A stretch of 64,000 nucleotides of DNA from Trichinella spiralis (Eukaryota; Nematoda; Enoplea; Trichinellida; Trichinellidae). The stretch is taken from assembly GCA_000181795.3 (NCBI GenBank), contig CM012953.1, forward strand, positions 5,647,746-5,711,745. Reading direction: 5' to 3'. Shown piece by piece: positions 51,001 to 63,982 of the stretch. The stretch's first letter is position 1, and each line of letters starts with the position of its first letter. The notes beneath the pieces were generated by a model, which worked only from the letters and a program-made list of their open reading frames with translations, made no database searches and was not told where the DNA came from. A program made the position numbers and the translations under genes.

Positions 51001-54000
51001 ATACGCAATTCCATGGTTTGAATTTTTCACAGAAATGGATAAAATAATAATAATAAATTCAGTTTGTTGTAATTGAAAATTATAATTTCTTTTGTGAAAG
51101 TAAATTTTTATCTTTTTATGTTTCATGTTGAATGTATATGAATCATTTTCAGTTTGCTGTGTTGTGTTGATGCTAATGCAATCCAGCAGAATATACGAAA
51201 ATACATATTACCTGAAGTTGTTCATGGTAATTTTTGTGCATCATTAGTGCTCAACAGTATGTATTTGTGTATATACTGAGTTGTCCAATGCCCAGTATCC
51301 AATAATGAATAGTGCATAAGTGAAATTTGAACGATCATGAGTTAGTAACTTCCTTATTACTGATCAATAGTCATGCGATTGACTAATGAAATTAGGGCTT
51401 CGACAAGGACCTCTTTCAATTGATTTAAATCATTACATTCATTACAGTGGTTCAATCGAACTGTCCTTTTGCCGCATAAAGTGGCAAAGCGTTGATTTTG
51501 CTCAAGTGGAGATAAAACTATTATTGTGCAATAAACAATAAAGAGGAAACAACCTTTTTTCTCCAAACTTATTCATCAAAAGCAAAGAAGAATATTTGGA
51601 TCACGAATTTCAAATACTAATGTTTGCTTTAAATTTAATAAATATAATAAATTCTTGACATTTTTTTGTAAATTAAACTATCTTATAATTACTAAAATCT
51701 TAATTTGTAATATGTTAATTTTTTATCAGATTTAATTTTCATTTAATTCGTTGATAAGGATTAACTAATTTGTATTTAAATTTAATTTTGTTTATTTAAA
51801 AAATAATTAGTGCATTATGCTTATAACGCATAAATATGTAAAAAATTTTCTCTTTTAATTTTCTTACGGAATATCTTTTGATTTTGATAAAACTCATTTT
51901 TACTTTCAAAATTTTTTGATTCACTGTTTAATAAAATGGTTGATATTGCATTACTAAAACCATATTGCAATTTTTATCACTATAATATAATCACATTATG
52001 CGTTATTATAAAATTTCAATCTTTCTGAATTAAATTCATAAACGAATTTTTTAAATTCATGTTCAAATTTTCAAAATTAAATATCAAAAGTGATATTATA
52101 AATACATGGCATAATAAAATTCAACTGTTCTGAAAGTAAAAGTTTGTCAAAAATAATATTTTAAAGTAATTTTCTTTCTGAAATAGCTAAATTGTACAAG
52201 TAGCTGAAACAATAAATCTATTCATAAATTTTTATTGATTTTTAATTCATTTAAAATAATATTCAAAAAATTCATATGTTCAATTAAAATTTAAATTATG
52301 CGATACTGATAAAAGCGTAAACATATGGTTTGCTGTTTAGAGTATATTATAAATTTATTTCATAGCTTCAAACTTGTACAAAATTAAATGCAGTACATTT
52401 TTAAAGTAAAATTACTAAATAAAATATAACTCTATTCATAATTATTATGTCTAAATATGGAAATAATAAATAAACTTAAGTTAATATTTTGTGCTATTTT
52501 TCAAACTTTATTTGCTCTTTAACTCAATTTACCTTAAAGCAATTAAATTTTAATGTGAATTTAAATGTCTCTTTAAAAAATTTTAGTTATCTCAGTATCC
52601 TCTTTTATAAACTTCCATCTACTGCATCAAAATAAACAACTTGGTTAGTTGTTGAAAATTTTACTAAACAGTAATAAACTTAATTTTACGCATAATTCTA
52701 AGTATTCTGTTTCAAAATCTATTCCTTGCAGTGATGAACTTTGACGTGTATCAAGTTGAAAAACTTCAAAAAATTTTATAAAAAATTTTTTGGATTGGTA
52801 ATGTAACAGAACAAACTATTTTGAAACTTAGCATTGTTAAAAAAGCAAACGTTGTATTATACATATAACTGTAGCACTATCAAAGTTCATTGCTTTATCT
52901 AAACTGCCCAATATACTTGTACTATACTGGTTTGATTGAGTATGCATATATCAAACTGTGGACCTCTTACATATCGGTATAGTTTCTTATTCAAGCTATG
53001 CTCAATTTGAAATGTCAGTTACTACAGAGCATTAAGTTCAACAGAGCTTCAAGTCAGCGAACATTTTCATTATACTTTATTTGACTTAACGTTATCGTAA
53101 GCCCATCATATTCAGTGGAAATGCAGAGGCGAACAACGTAGGAGGAAAATCCACTTTTGCAAACTCGAATACTTCCAAGAAGGCATCAAAATGCTCAACC
53201 CGAACAAGCTAAAATTATTTCATCATAATCTTTCACCAAATTTGCAGTATGTCTCATCACTAAGTATTTATGTTGCGTGATCTGTGAAACAACGATTAAT
53301 TTTGCATACATCAAATCAACGAATGTGATGATTTACAATCATTGGCAGTTTATCTCAAGGAATAAGCAGGAAGGTGAGTCCCCCTGGATGTCTATGAGCA
53401 GCTGAAGCTAAACGGTCAGGACTACTGAGCAGTACTGTGGCGATGCATTTTCATTACAATAACAAACAAATTTTTTACAAAATAGAGGTTCTATTACTAT
53501 TTTGAATAAGTTTAAATTTTATTCGTAAAATAAATTTCATTTTTAAATAGTGTTGCCTGAATTTTGGATTTATATTGCTTTTCTAGCTTATTTTGTAAAC
53601 TATAATTAACACACTGCTAGTATTACTTTCTGATGCCAATAACTGATAATGCAATCGCAACTTGTCAAAGTATGATATAATTATATTTATATTTCAGTCA
53701 TTTTCTATTTTTATTTTAAAATTTTCAAATTAGACATAAAATCAAAACATGATATTGCTGATTATTATTAATTTGTAAAAACTGTAAACTTAAAAATATG
53801 CAAAATGCAAAAATAAATGCAGTTAATCATTGGAAGAATATATTACAAAATTTAGTTATTATTTTACTTTATAAATTAATATTACATAATTATGAAATTT
53901 TTTAATTAAAATGCTTGGAATTTGAAATGTTATTTTAAGCATTCAAATTCTTGAAATCACTATCGTAAAATCTGCAATTTAAAATTTCTTCTCATTATTA

Positions 54001-54590
54001 GATATATTTACCATTCTTCATTTTAGATTTCAATCTGCGTAGATATTTCAGTTTGCATTAAATATCGATTTCAGCGCAGACGATGATGTTGAAATCATAA
54101 AGTTATCATTTCAAATGTAATGCAATTTTATAAGAATTTTTCAAAATAAACGTAACTACCTGTTTGAAAATTTTCAATGGTTCGATTATGATGTCAAGTT
54201 TTATTATAGGAGTGAAAAATAAAAGAATATTATGAAAGAAGATTTTGATACAGCTTGCACTGCATCCGTTTAAAATATTATTGGGTAATTTTATGTAGAA
54301 TATGAATTATGGCATTGCTGATATTGCTTTGTAGACTGAAGAAATTAATACATATTAATCTTAAAATTCAGATGCGAGCTTAACAGAAATAACAAAGATT
54401 AAGCAGAAAAATGAAAACATTATGAAGCACATTTTCGAAAGTAAACTTATATTAAATTAGTAAATTAAATTAATTATTACCTGCAAATAAAATTTAAAAA
54501 ATATCACAGAGTGTGTAGCGATGATCCAATGAAATGTGTGTCTGTTTGATAATTTCCGATTCTACTGGAAAGTGAAAAATGAATAACTAT
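45002..54590. other. AT-rich gene-poor tract
   Basis: No confident gene. Blocks slightly richer in GC lie at 47750-47990 (frames MKNLARLIVHHGDRRLLEAL at about 47801-47860, and one from 47926) and at 53090-53450 (a plus-strand Ser/Asn-rich frame containing GNAEANNVGGKSTFANSNTS). Otherwise the stretch has the composition of intergenic or intronic DNA. Confidence 0.5.
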
Positions 54591-55320
54591 TCAGTAGATG
54601 GCAGTTTAATGAGGAAACAGTTTTCTAACATGAAGCTCCAATTTTCCACCAATTCAACCAAATCCTTAATGCAGGATTGTCTTTATTGCTACTAGCTGTT
54701 TGGGATGGATTTTTAAAATTAGCGGGTCGCTTTATTGCAAGTTTCGTCATTTGATATATAAGTCGTATAAATTTGCTTTGGCATGGCCAATGCAGCAATT
54801 ACGCTGATGTGCAGAGAATGAATTCCCGATATGAGCAGAGAACGGTTATGTAGGAAACATGCCTGATATCTTCCACAATTTCTCCTGCTCTAATGATAAA
54901 CTGGGAAGGGTATGACGTCAACGTGGTGGTCAGCTACGTACTAACTGAAACTAGCTAACCGGCACAATGTGGTGCCCGTTAAAATTTTGGCCAATTTCAA
55001 AATTGTATAAACGAATTTCTCAGCAGGCGCCGTCTCTTTATCACATTCATTAGCCATTCCTATTTGGGTTACATTCGTCAAAGCGTCCCTTGCTCTCTCG
55101 GCACATGGCAGTCGATTTGTGATCGATTTTTGAGTTTACTCCTCAGATATGATAGAGCTCTATCTATCTATCCATCTATACCAAAACTGATTCATCCTTT
55201 GCCTTTTTTTTATTTTCATATCTTCTGCTACTTTCCACTGGACAGTATATTAATAGAACTGAAAGCCAAATTACTTGGAAATAATGCTTTATTTTATTAT
55301 TCTAAGAAGTGATCAAGTAT
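54591..55320. other. GC-richer island with CRE palindrome
   Basis: Stands out from the AT-rich flanks. It holds TGACGTCA at 54913-54920, ACGTGG and AGCTACGTAC nearby, and an 82-codon plus-strand frame at 55064-55312 without motifs. A (TATC)n stretch lies at about 55160-55180. It resembles a promoter or enhancer more than a coding exon. Confidence 0.35.
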
Positions 55321-58300
55321 TTTTATTGCATAATCAAAAGTGGAATGTTTTACACAATTTTGAAAACAACACTTCATAATTCTGTTCATCTTTTGCCTAA
55401 TGACTTCTTGAGAATATTTTAAATATGAACCGTTTTCTTAATTGTAGATCGATTTGTTCGCTTCAATGATGTCAATTTAAAGTCAAGCATATTTTATACA
55501 GCTGAATTAAAGATTCAAAGAAAAACTATACGGTCCATTATCGATACCATTATTTACTTATTTATCTATTTTTTCAGCTCTTTATTATTAATAAACTGTC
55601 AATTTTCTCTAATTAATCCATGACAAACTGAAAAAATAAAAACAAAATACCTATTTATCATTTAATCGCTTAATGCTAATGAAAAAATACACAGAAAGTA
55701 ATACTATCAGAAATTTGAGATTAATACAAAAAAATTCACCAGATTATCAAATTTCAGGAACGTTTTCTGACTTTAGGCAAAAAGGATAACAACTCTTAAA
55801 AAATTAAAGTTTAAAATAAATTTTTGATTTTAAAAAATCACAAAAAATATTCTTATTGTCATTTTTTGTGGATTTTCGAAATAAAGAAACTGCAAAATTT
55901 GCATAAACGAATGAAACGCACATTTGATTATTTTAAATCTTACCGTAGACAATAAAGCATTCTGCGATTTATGAGATGAAAAATGTGCAACTACCATGAA
56001 TTTTCTAATTTAAAAGTTTTTTATTTTATATTAAAATGAACAATCGCACGTTCTGTTGCGGCATACGCTTGATAAATGACATGGATGAAATCGTGTTATA
56101 ATAAAATTTTAATTCTTGAAGAATTATTTATTTCTTGTTTGATGGTCTTGCTTTAAATGTACAAGTTTAAAATTTTAGCAAATTTATTAGAATAAACATC
56201 GCAGGTTGTTCTATTTGAGTAAGTGAATTTTAAAATGATTTTTCAAATTTGTGCGCAGTTTCTTTCTTATTGAACCTGCACATATGAAAGAATAAAGTTC
56301 ATTTATTTATAATTTTGTTTTAAATAAACGTTTAATAAATGATATTATCAATAATAATAATTTATTAATATTAAAAAAGGTTATCAAAGCAGATTTATAC
56401 ATTATATTTAATGATAAAATCTTACTCAAACCAAGTTCTGCTAAATCATATCCAGTCACTGAGAAAATAGATATCATATGATAATAAATAGATTTAAAAC
56501 GCAGCATTTGTATTTTTTTAAAGTTTAAAATTTTTCATGCTAGTATACAATAGTTTTGTAAATAAAAAAAGTTATATATTTTTGACAAAATAAAATATGA
56601 TGTAGCATTAAAAGAATAAAAGAACTGCTTTTGAAATAAATTTTACATTAAAAGAATTATTTTTTACTTTTAATGTTTAGTATTGCTCGAAACCTTTTCA
56701 TAAATAAACGAACAAATTATCTGCAGTTGTTTCATTTAAAGATAAAAAAATATATATTTATATATTACTGGCGTTGTGTATTAAAAAATTATCATTTGTT
56801 TTTGAATGAACTATCAATTTTGTTTTAACACAAGTGTTCGATGTTTTCAAGCTTCTTCATTTTTTTCTTATCATCTGCAATTTTTATGCAATTGAAACAC
56901 TCTAATCTTTCGTTAATCAGTTTTCTTTTTAGAATGGATCTACATCTTTATATATATATATTTATAGCTGAAATTTTGAAAAGAGCAGTAAAAAGCATTT
57001 TCAAATTCAAAGCAGTATATTTAATCTGAAATAAAAAATTATAATTAAGCGCAGTTTACCAATTTGTAGCGCATTGTAATTAGCGCAATTTTAAAAAATC
57101 AAATTCAATTAAAATTCCCAAAATGACATGAAATTTACGCAAATATTATTGTTAAAATGTTGTAAATATTTCAATTTTAATTGTACAGAGCAAAATCAGT
57201 GCAAATAGCATCGTTCATTGAATTTGCTAAAAAAATTGAACCTGAAAATATGTTACTTATGATTTAATCAATAAAAGAAAAATTATTTTTTAATTAAAAA
57301 GAAAATGTCCACTTATCAAGATTTGATAATGAATATTAAACAACATTCACATGCAACATTTTGATAAGTGTTAATGAAAAAGGAATTTGTTATTTAAATC
57401 AAAACTATGCATGACATGTACTGTAATTGCACAAAAAACAAAGTGTGACGAAACGAGGTGTCTGTTGTATACAGAATTTACGTTCAAATTCTACAAATAT
57501 ATATTTCATAATTTTAACTTTCTATTAAATTTCATTACTTCTGTATGATCACACAATTCCATAATTGAATGTAAATTTTATTTGTACAATGTTGTCAAAA
57601 AATATTTCTGTTCAGGTGTATTAGTGAATCACTATGGTATTTCTTTTATTGATTTTCATCTTTTTTCAAATAAGAGAAAAAAATTGCATTATCACGATAA
57701 GCATTTTAATTTCTCATTGCGAATGTTTTTTTTTGCAATAAAATGACTCGCAATATCTTATTATTTTACTTTACATTATTAACTGCATTGAAAAAGAATG
57801 TCACTCTTTTATCGTATCCTGAGCAGAACTTTTATTGAGCTCAAGTTTTACAAAATGAAAAAACTCTTAATCATAATATGCTTTTGCCTCGACGCATAAA
57901 AAATATATTATGTGTACAATTTTTTAATAAATAAATTTAATAAAAATAAAAATTGCAACATACAATTAAATCAATTGAAAATGAATGGATAATTGATAAA
58001 TTTTTAGCCGTTGTAATGTGGAAAAATTGCCGAACGTAATTGCAGTGCAATTACTGTTGCAGTTTGATTTTTACGATGCATTGTTTAAATAAAAATCGCC
58101 ATTTTGACAGTGATAAACAATTTTTCAAATTGTTCAACAAAGAAACCTGATTTAACTTTAAATAAAACCAGTTTGTCCCAATGAAATCAGTTTAGTTGAA
58201 CGAAAACTTAACTGAACTTTTACAAGTGATCTTATTATTTCAAAATTTATTGTACAGTTTAATGTTAATTGCCGGCCGGTGTTTTTCCTCTTTTATTCAA

Positions 58301-59190
58301 CGTTTCCAAATTGTCCTGTTCCACAAGCAGGAAGTGTGGTAAGTTTTTACAGAAATATGAATTGTCGATTTTCACACGCACATTTAAAATTATTCCAATT
58401 TTTTCATATCATATTTCATAATTCTTCGTTTTCTCAAAATAATCAAAGCAATAAACGAATGTCACTTTGATAAGAAAATGCCAATTATTCCTTTTGAAAT
58501 CAATAATTACAGAGTTTTGTAAAGTTGTTCAATGAGAAAAAACAAGTTAAACCATGCTTGTCCATTGCTTTTCAAGCTCACAAAATTAGCCTTTGGAAAA
58601 TGTCAAAAACGCAACTGCTTTTTTTCTATCCAAATAAATTTTGCCCTTTCAAGTGTACGCATTCTTTTTAATTATATCTTTCAATTTCACAACATTCTCC
58701 AATTTGACGTTTACATATGTATATATTTAAAGTGCTTTTTAAATTCCAAACTATGATGAGATTCAACTGTTCGTTGAATATTTTTGCCAATTTGAAATTT
58801 GTCAGTGAAACAAAATCCTTCTCGACAATTGGTTAAACAAATCATTTTATCCGCTCAAGTCAACAAAAATAAATAAGAACATCAATTATTTTTCCTTTAA
58901 TAAATAATTTATATTGTTTGAGCAAAGTTCATCCATCCCTGCCTATTTCACATGCAACAAAGAGTGATTTCATTCGGTATTCCGATAATTTCAATACTGG
59001 CAATTTACCGTTTCATCCGCAAATGTTTTGCTTGCAATAATAATAATACTTTTTTCCTCTATATTTCAAAGTTATAAATTTCAAAAAATATTTTTAAATG
59101 AAATTTCATTATTTGTTGCAATTAAAAAAATATCAATTTTCTAGAATTTCTGCAAATTGCATTTTTTTTTCAAATTTGATGTTCATGTAC
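55321..59190. other. AT-rich non-coding tract upstream of the Clc-like gene
   Basis: No gene is supported. Short frames without motifs only. Confidence 0.5.
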
Positions 59191-59872
59191 AAATTGTACA
59201 GTAATCCAGTGATTTTCCCCCAGCTGCAGGATGATGAATTTTCGTCGCTTTGAACAGCAGCAGCAGCGGAGCAGTGTGATTGGAAATGATTGTTGTCGAC
59301 GCTTGTGCGTCAGCAGAGACGGCCGGTCGACTGAATTGAGCTTGTTGTTGCTGCTGCTGTTGGTGTTGGTGTTGTGCTTTAGCGTTTGGTTCGCGTCGTT
59401 TGTTGTACAGCTTCCATTGAATAAATTGAACCTTGCTTGCTTGGTTGGTTGCCTTGCAAGACCGGCTCAAAATTTTCCACCCACGTTCCAAAAAAACATA
59501 ATAATGAAAACAGGTCATGGTCTATTTGCATTTGTGAAAAATTTTTCTCCTACCACCGGCGGCTTTTCGAAGCATTTTACACGTTTTACCATCATTTGCG
59601 AGCGAGCGATTTATTTTATTCGATTATGCTTATTATTATTATTATTGTAAAGTTGTTTAATTGTTGTTCTTTTTTTTGTTGTTTCAGAAAACTTTCTCTC
59701 ACTTCTATTCACTACAACGATCAAAAAAATAGCTCGTGCGTGTGCATCGCTCGGCTAATTCCATTCCATTTGGAAAACGTCAAATCTGTTACCTCGGGTA
59801 ACAGAAAGTGCTTTTCAAAAGTTGCTTTTCTCGTTTTTTGCATTTTTCACTTAACTATCGTCAGTTGGGAAG
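59191..59872 (+). promoter_or_regulatory. probable promoter and 5' UTR of the Clc-like gene
   Basis: GC-richer than the flanks, with CAG/CTG-type runs (cagcagcagcagc near 59260, ttgttgctgctgctgttg near 59345) that open artificial Gln- and Leu-rich frames on either strand. A gttgtttcag acceptor ends at 59687 and a cgtcag at 59864, 8 bp before the ATG. Either could be a 5' UTR or trans-splice acceptor. Confidence 0.4.
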
Positions 59873-60523
59873 ATGCATTTTACGGGTTTGCAAGTTTTTT
59901 CATTTCTTCTACTGCTTGCCGGCACTGGGTTGGTGATCGCGTCGGTCGCCACTGGTTACTGGTCGTACGAGTCGAGCGGCTTGAAAGCTGGCAATTTGGA
60001 CGCTTATGAAAAGCGTCGTGGCCTTTGGGAGAAATGCCACCGCTTTTTTGGCATTTCCGGTATTCTCGGCGATAAAGCCCAGGACGGTTATCGATGCGTC
60101 AATCGTTTCAAAGCTTTGCTGGAACAGGTCCAACAAGGTGAACTGACTTGGAAAGATGTGGAAGTTCAATGTGAGTCGAGTAGAAATGTAAATTTCCAAA
60201 TCGTAGATTATCTTCTTTTTTTTCAGCATGGGAAATTGCTGTTCTTGCTTTGATGAGTATTTCGGCTTTGATCAGTGTTATGTCGTTGATATTTTCTCCT
60301 TGCTGCTGCAAACGATGTGGTTGTTGTCTAACTTTTTGGGTATTGATTGCCGGTATGAATACGAATTTGTGTGATTCATCTGTATTTGTTTATTATTGTA
60401 ATTTTATTTTCGATTATTTCATTTCAGCACTTTGTACTATTTCCGGAGTTGGTTTGTATGCCTACGAAGCGACAGCAGTTCAAGATAAAGCAGTACCTGA
60501 CCTCAACGAATTGATCAGTGGAA

Positions 60524-60554
<31 letters not shown>

Positions 60555-60730
60555 GATGAATTGTGAATTCGTATTCTTTTCTTTCATCTGCTGCGAATCT
60601 TCTTTTTTCTCAGGTCACTTTTGGATGGTCGTTTTGGTTGGCTGTGGCTGGAGGCTTGTGTCAGATTTTTTCAACAGTTGGCTTTGGCGTCTCCCGAGCA
60701 AGACACCAGCCTTATTCTCACGTCATTTGA
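59873..60730 (+). CDS. Clc-like four-pass membrane protein (claudin-like, nematode family)
   Basis: Four exons close in frame: 59873-60170, 60227-60352, 60428-60525 and 60614-60730 (donors gtgagt, gtatga, gtatta; acceptors tttcag, atttcag, tctcag), giving 212 residues. TM1 lies at about 6-28 (LQVFSFLLLLAGTGLVIASV). A long extracellular loop follows with W..YESSG and two Cys (EKCHRF, GYRCVNRF). TM2 is near AVLALMSISALISVMSLIF, followed by the Cys-rich turn SPCCCKRCGCC. TM3 is in FWVLIALCTISGVGLYAYEA and TM4 in FWLAVAGGLCQIFSTVGFGV, with a short basic tail RARHQPYSHVI. This layout is that of the Clc-like/claudin superfamily of nematodes. Members are plausible junction or channel-regulating proteins, but the function of this one is unknown. 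It appears complete. Confidence 0.88.
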
Positions 60731-63700
60731 AAAATCTTTCAATAATTACCACAGAATTGTGTGGAATACAGTTCTTTCTTTTTATTTACACTTATCTCTA
60801 AGCAAAATTGTTCATTATATATATATATATATAATCTCTTCAATATTCAGCTTGTTTATTTAAAAAAAAGTTATGTAAGCTTTTTGTTTCGTAGAGTATT
60901 TTTTTCATTTTACACTGTCCCACCACACTGGTCGACTGCGTTAAATCATGTCGAATCAGCATCGTTCGAAAAGCCGTATTTAATTGATTTATTGAATTCT
61001 TTTAATTTTTTACTTTTATTATAAAATTCATTTGTTTCAATATATATATATATTGTTTTTTCAAATCAGTTCTAAGCTAAAGAAAGAAGATGAGATCAGT
61101 CAGCTATTTAATTAAGTTTTGATCGTTGAGAAGAATATTCTCATTCTCATATATATATTTCAAAAAATTACACCTATCTTGTTCGCGTTGGTTGATCAGT
61201 TCCACTTCTGCTGTGTGTAGACAGAAGACACACGCATATTGTCTGTTTGATTCCGCTGCTGTTGCAGTTGACAAGAACGGATGAAAATCGTTTCGTGTGA
61301 CAGTTTTATTTTTTTGTTTTTTGTTTCAATTGAATATTTTGTGCATTAAAGACAAATTTTGTTTAGTGTGCTTATATTTTTTTGAAAAAAAAATTTTTTT
61401 TTTCTCCTATTTGAAACAAACACACTGCAAAAAAGACAAAAGTTGGTTGAAAAGCTAGTAGCAAAAGCAGCAGCAGCAGTGGTGATGGTGGTGATTAGTG
61501 GTTTCCTAGCAGTTTTCAAGCGAATCTTCTTCCTGATTAGCTTCTACTGGCCGGCTATTTCGGTGTGCATGATTTGAAAGGACGAGGGGAAAAATGAGCA
61601 GAATCGACTGAAGAACAACAACAAGCACGAATAAGATGTACAATCAGCGTGGACGATCGGCTTGATCGGTTGGTGTTGATCCAATTTTAGTTTAAACAGA
61701 AAAAATTATTGGTCGACATTGACTCTCGGCTAAAGAGAGTAGTAGATAATCTTTGGATTGTGGACGACGACGACGATGCGCGCATTTGCATTCTTGGTCG
61801 ACGCACTCGGCTTCAACTTCTAGCAGCAGCTGTGCTTTTTCTAACAACAATCATCCATTTCGTTGTTGCTGGCTGGCTGGCTGCCTATTGAAGAAAATGG
61901 ATTGTGAACCGTGTCTCCTCGCCCTGGGGATAGAGCTTTCTCGCAACAATTTTCCATCTCTCCACCACATGCATGTATTTGTTTGTTTGTTTGTTTGTTT
62001 GTTTGTCTGTGTATGCTTGAATGTTGTTGTTGTTGTTGTGTTAGACTGCTTTTTTTTCTCTTTCCCTTCGGCATCATCACAACAAGTTTGTATTGATTTT
62101 ATTATAGAAGAACCAATTTTCTAACCGACGTAAGAGCAATAGAACATGAGATGATTGCTGCTGCTGCTGCTGGTTTGTATCATTCATTCAAATGCAGCCG
62201 ACAAAAAACCAACTTATCGTACGGCATTATTTTTTGTAAATTTTAATTCTTCACTCACTGATCACACACAGCCTCTTTTGGATGATGAATCAACGATTGA
62301 TCATCTCTTTCAATATTGACAACCCTGATGAATCATGCATCCGATTGTATATTGTGTATTGTGATCAGAATTAAAAGCAGACACAAAAGGGTGGTGGTGG
62401 GAAAGAGGAAGAAATTTTCATTTGCACTAGCCGTGGGATGACCTTTGTCCAGACCGTAACGACGTTGTTTACCAAGTCGGCAGGTTCTCGATTGATCGTT
62501 AGCCGTGGCGCCTAGAATGCGGATAATGCTTTAGTTGGGGCAGAGATTGTGTGGAAAAGGTTTCGATTTGCTGTTGTTCACTGGCAAAAAGGCCAAAGAA
62601 AATCGAAACTGCCCCTCCTTGCTCCGGGTCTTCAAACCTTCAGCTGGAAATTGATTTTCCCCCCCTCGTCTCCCCTCCCCCTCACTTTTACCAATATTGC
62701 TTGCTGAACTGTCACTGCGGAAGCGAATCGTCATCACTGAAACAGAAACATTATTCAATGTTGTTACTGAACCGAACAAAATTAGCTGTTCATTTTGCAA
62801 TCAAAAAACAACAACAACAGCAAAACTATTAAAATGCAAATACATGCACGTATAATATATATGTATATATATATATGCATGCAATTGCACCGAACAATTT
62901 TGATCAAAGCATTCAAAATTGACAAGCTATTCATTGGTATTGTTGCTTTTGATTGCTGCGTGAAAAACACTTTCAACACTCATTGTATAGGAAATGATTA
63001 ATAATTTTTAGGACATGTTGAAGGTCGTCATATCGTTTGAAACTAGAATTTGAAGAAAGCCTTTTTCAACTCTACCATATACCTGCATCTATAGATAGAT
63101 ATATTCATATTATAACATGTGATGACGAACGTTGTTAACCCAGTTAGCAATTTTATACAATTTTTATTTATAACTTGACTTTACGAGTAGAAAAAGAGAA
63201 ATAGCAAAAGATGCACTTCTCTCTCTCTCTCTTTCCACGTGGATGGATACTTTAAAATTTTTTTTCATTTCAACATTTCGTTATCTGAAATTTGCAATCA
63301 AATCGTGCAAAACTTGCGAACAACACTTGCAAAATGAGGAAAAATTCATTCTTAGCGGTGGGATCTCGTGATTTAGATGTTCAGATTTAGAAAAATCGAC
63401 AATATTTTTCCCACTTCTATCAAATTCACTCAGCTCTGATCAATTCCAATGATGACGATGATTCATTCATTCATTTGTTGAAAATAACACGACAAACAGT
63501 TTTGAATGCTTTTTTGAAATTATTTTACTTGTTTTGTTGCTCGCTGTCAGACAGCGGTTAGTATAATTTTTTTTTAATATAAATTTAATTCATCATCATC
63601 ATCATTAAAACTAGTTTTGATTTATTTGATTTCACAAAAAAAATTTTTTTTTTTCAATATTCATTGAGTTTAGTTGGTCAACTGAAAATTCTCTTTTTTT

Positions 63701-63910
63701 TTTCAAAAATTCTACACTTACTGATCCAGAAGATTAATTCGATGATAATTTAAAAAATTGAAAAGTATAAAATGAGTAAAGCAGCTTGTTTGTTTGTTGA
63801 AATTTGTTCCACTGTTTAATGTGCTTTTCTCAGCTTATAATTGTGTGAATTCAAAAAAGAAAATTATTCTTCTTCTGGTTGATCAGTGATTTTCAATCCG
63901 CTTCCCTCAG
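60731..63910. other. downstream region with simple repeats, no confident gene
   Basis: Contains (TA)n near 60816-60832 and 61041-61051, CAG-type repeats near 61465-61480, (TTTG)n at 61978-62006, (TTG)n near 62020-62038 and (CT)n at 63218-63232. Regions at 61600-61960 and 62430-62720 are GC-richer and open in several frames, for example MDCEPCLLALGIELSRNNF at about 61896, but none joins into a recognisable gene. They may be 5' exons or promoter of a gene beyond the window. Confidence 0.4.
61978..62006 (+). repeat. (TTTG)n microsatellite
   Basis: About seven tandem TTTG units. The same motif occurs in shorter form at 21394 and 25142, both inside TLK introns, so it is a common simple repeat in this genome. 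Confidence 0.9.
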
Positions 63911-63982
63911 GGCTTTGTTACATTAGTTCAATATGACGATCTGCATATAGAATTTGTCCAATTTCCCACGAGTTGAAGAAAT
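63911..63982. CDS. ambiguous terminal exon at the right edge
   Basis: Two opposed readings are possible. Plus strand: acceptor cttccctcag, then GFVTLVQYDDLHIEFVQFPT and a Ser before TGA 63974-63976, with AATAAA at the window end. Minus strand: acceptor tttgattag, then 63982-63918 reading FFNSWEIGQILYADRHIELM and TAA. Both are short and both have a splice acceptor. The minus reading looks slightly more protein-like. The family is not recognised for either. Confidence 0.35.

Noticed and set aside
59183-59518. Gln-rich minus frame and Leu-rich plus frame before the Clc-like gene
   Set aside because: Both arise from CAG/CTG-type repeats in the probable 5' UTR, with no conserved domain.
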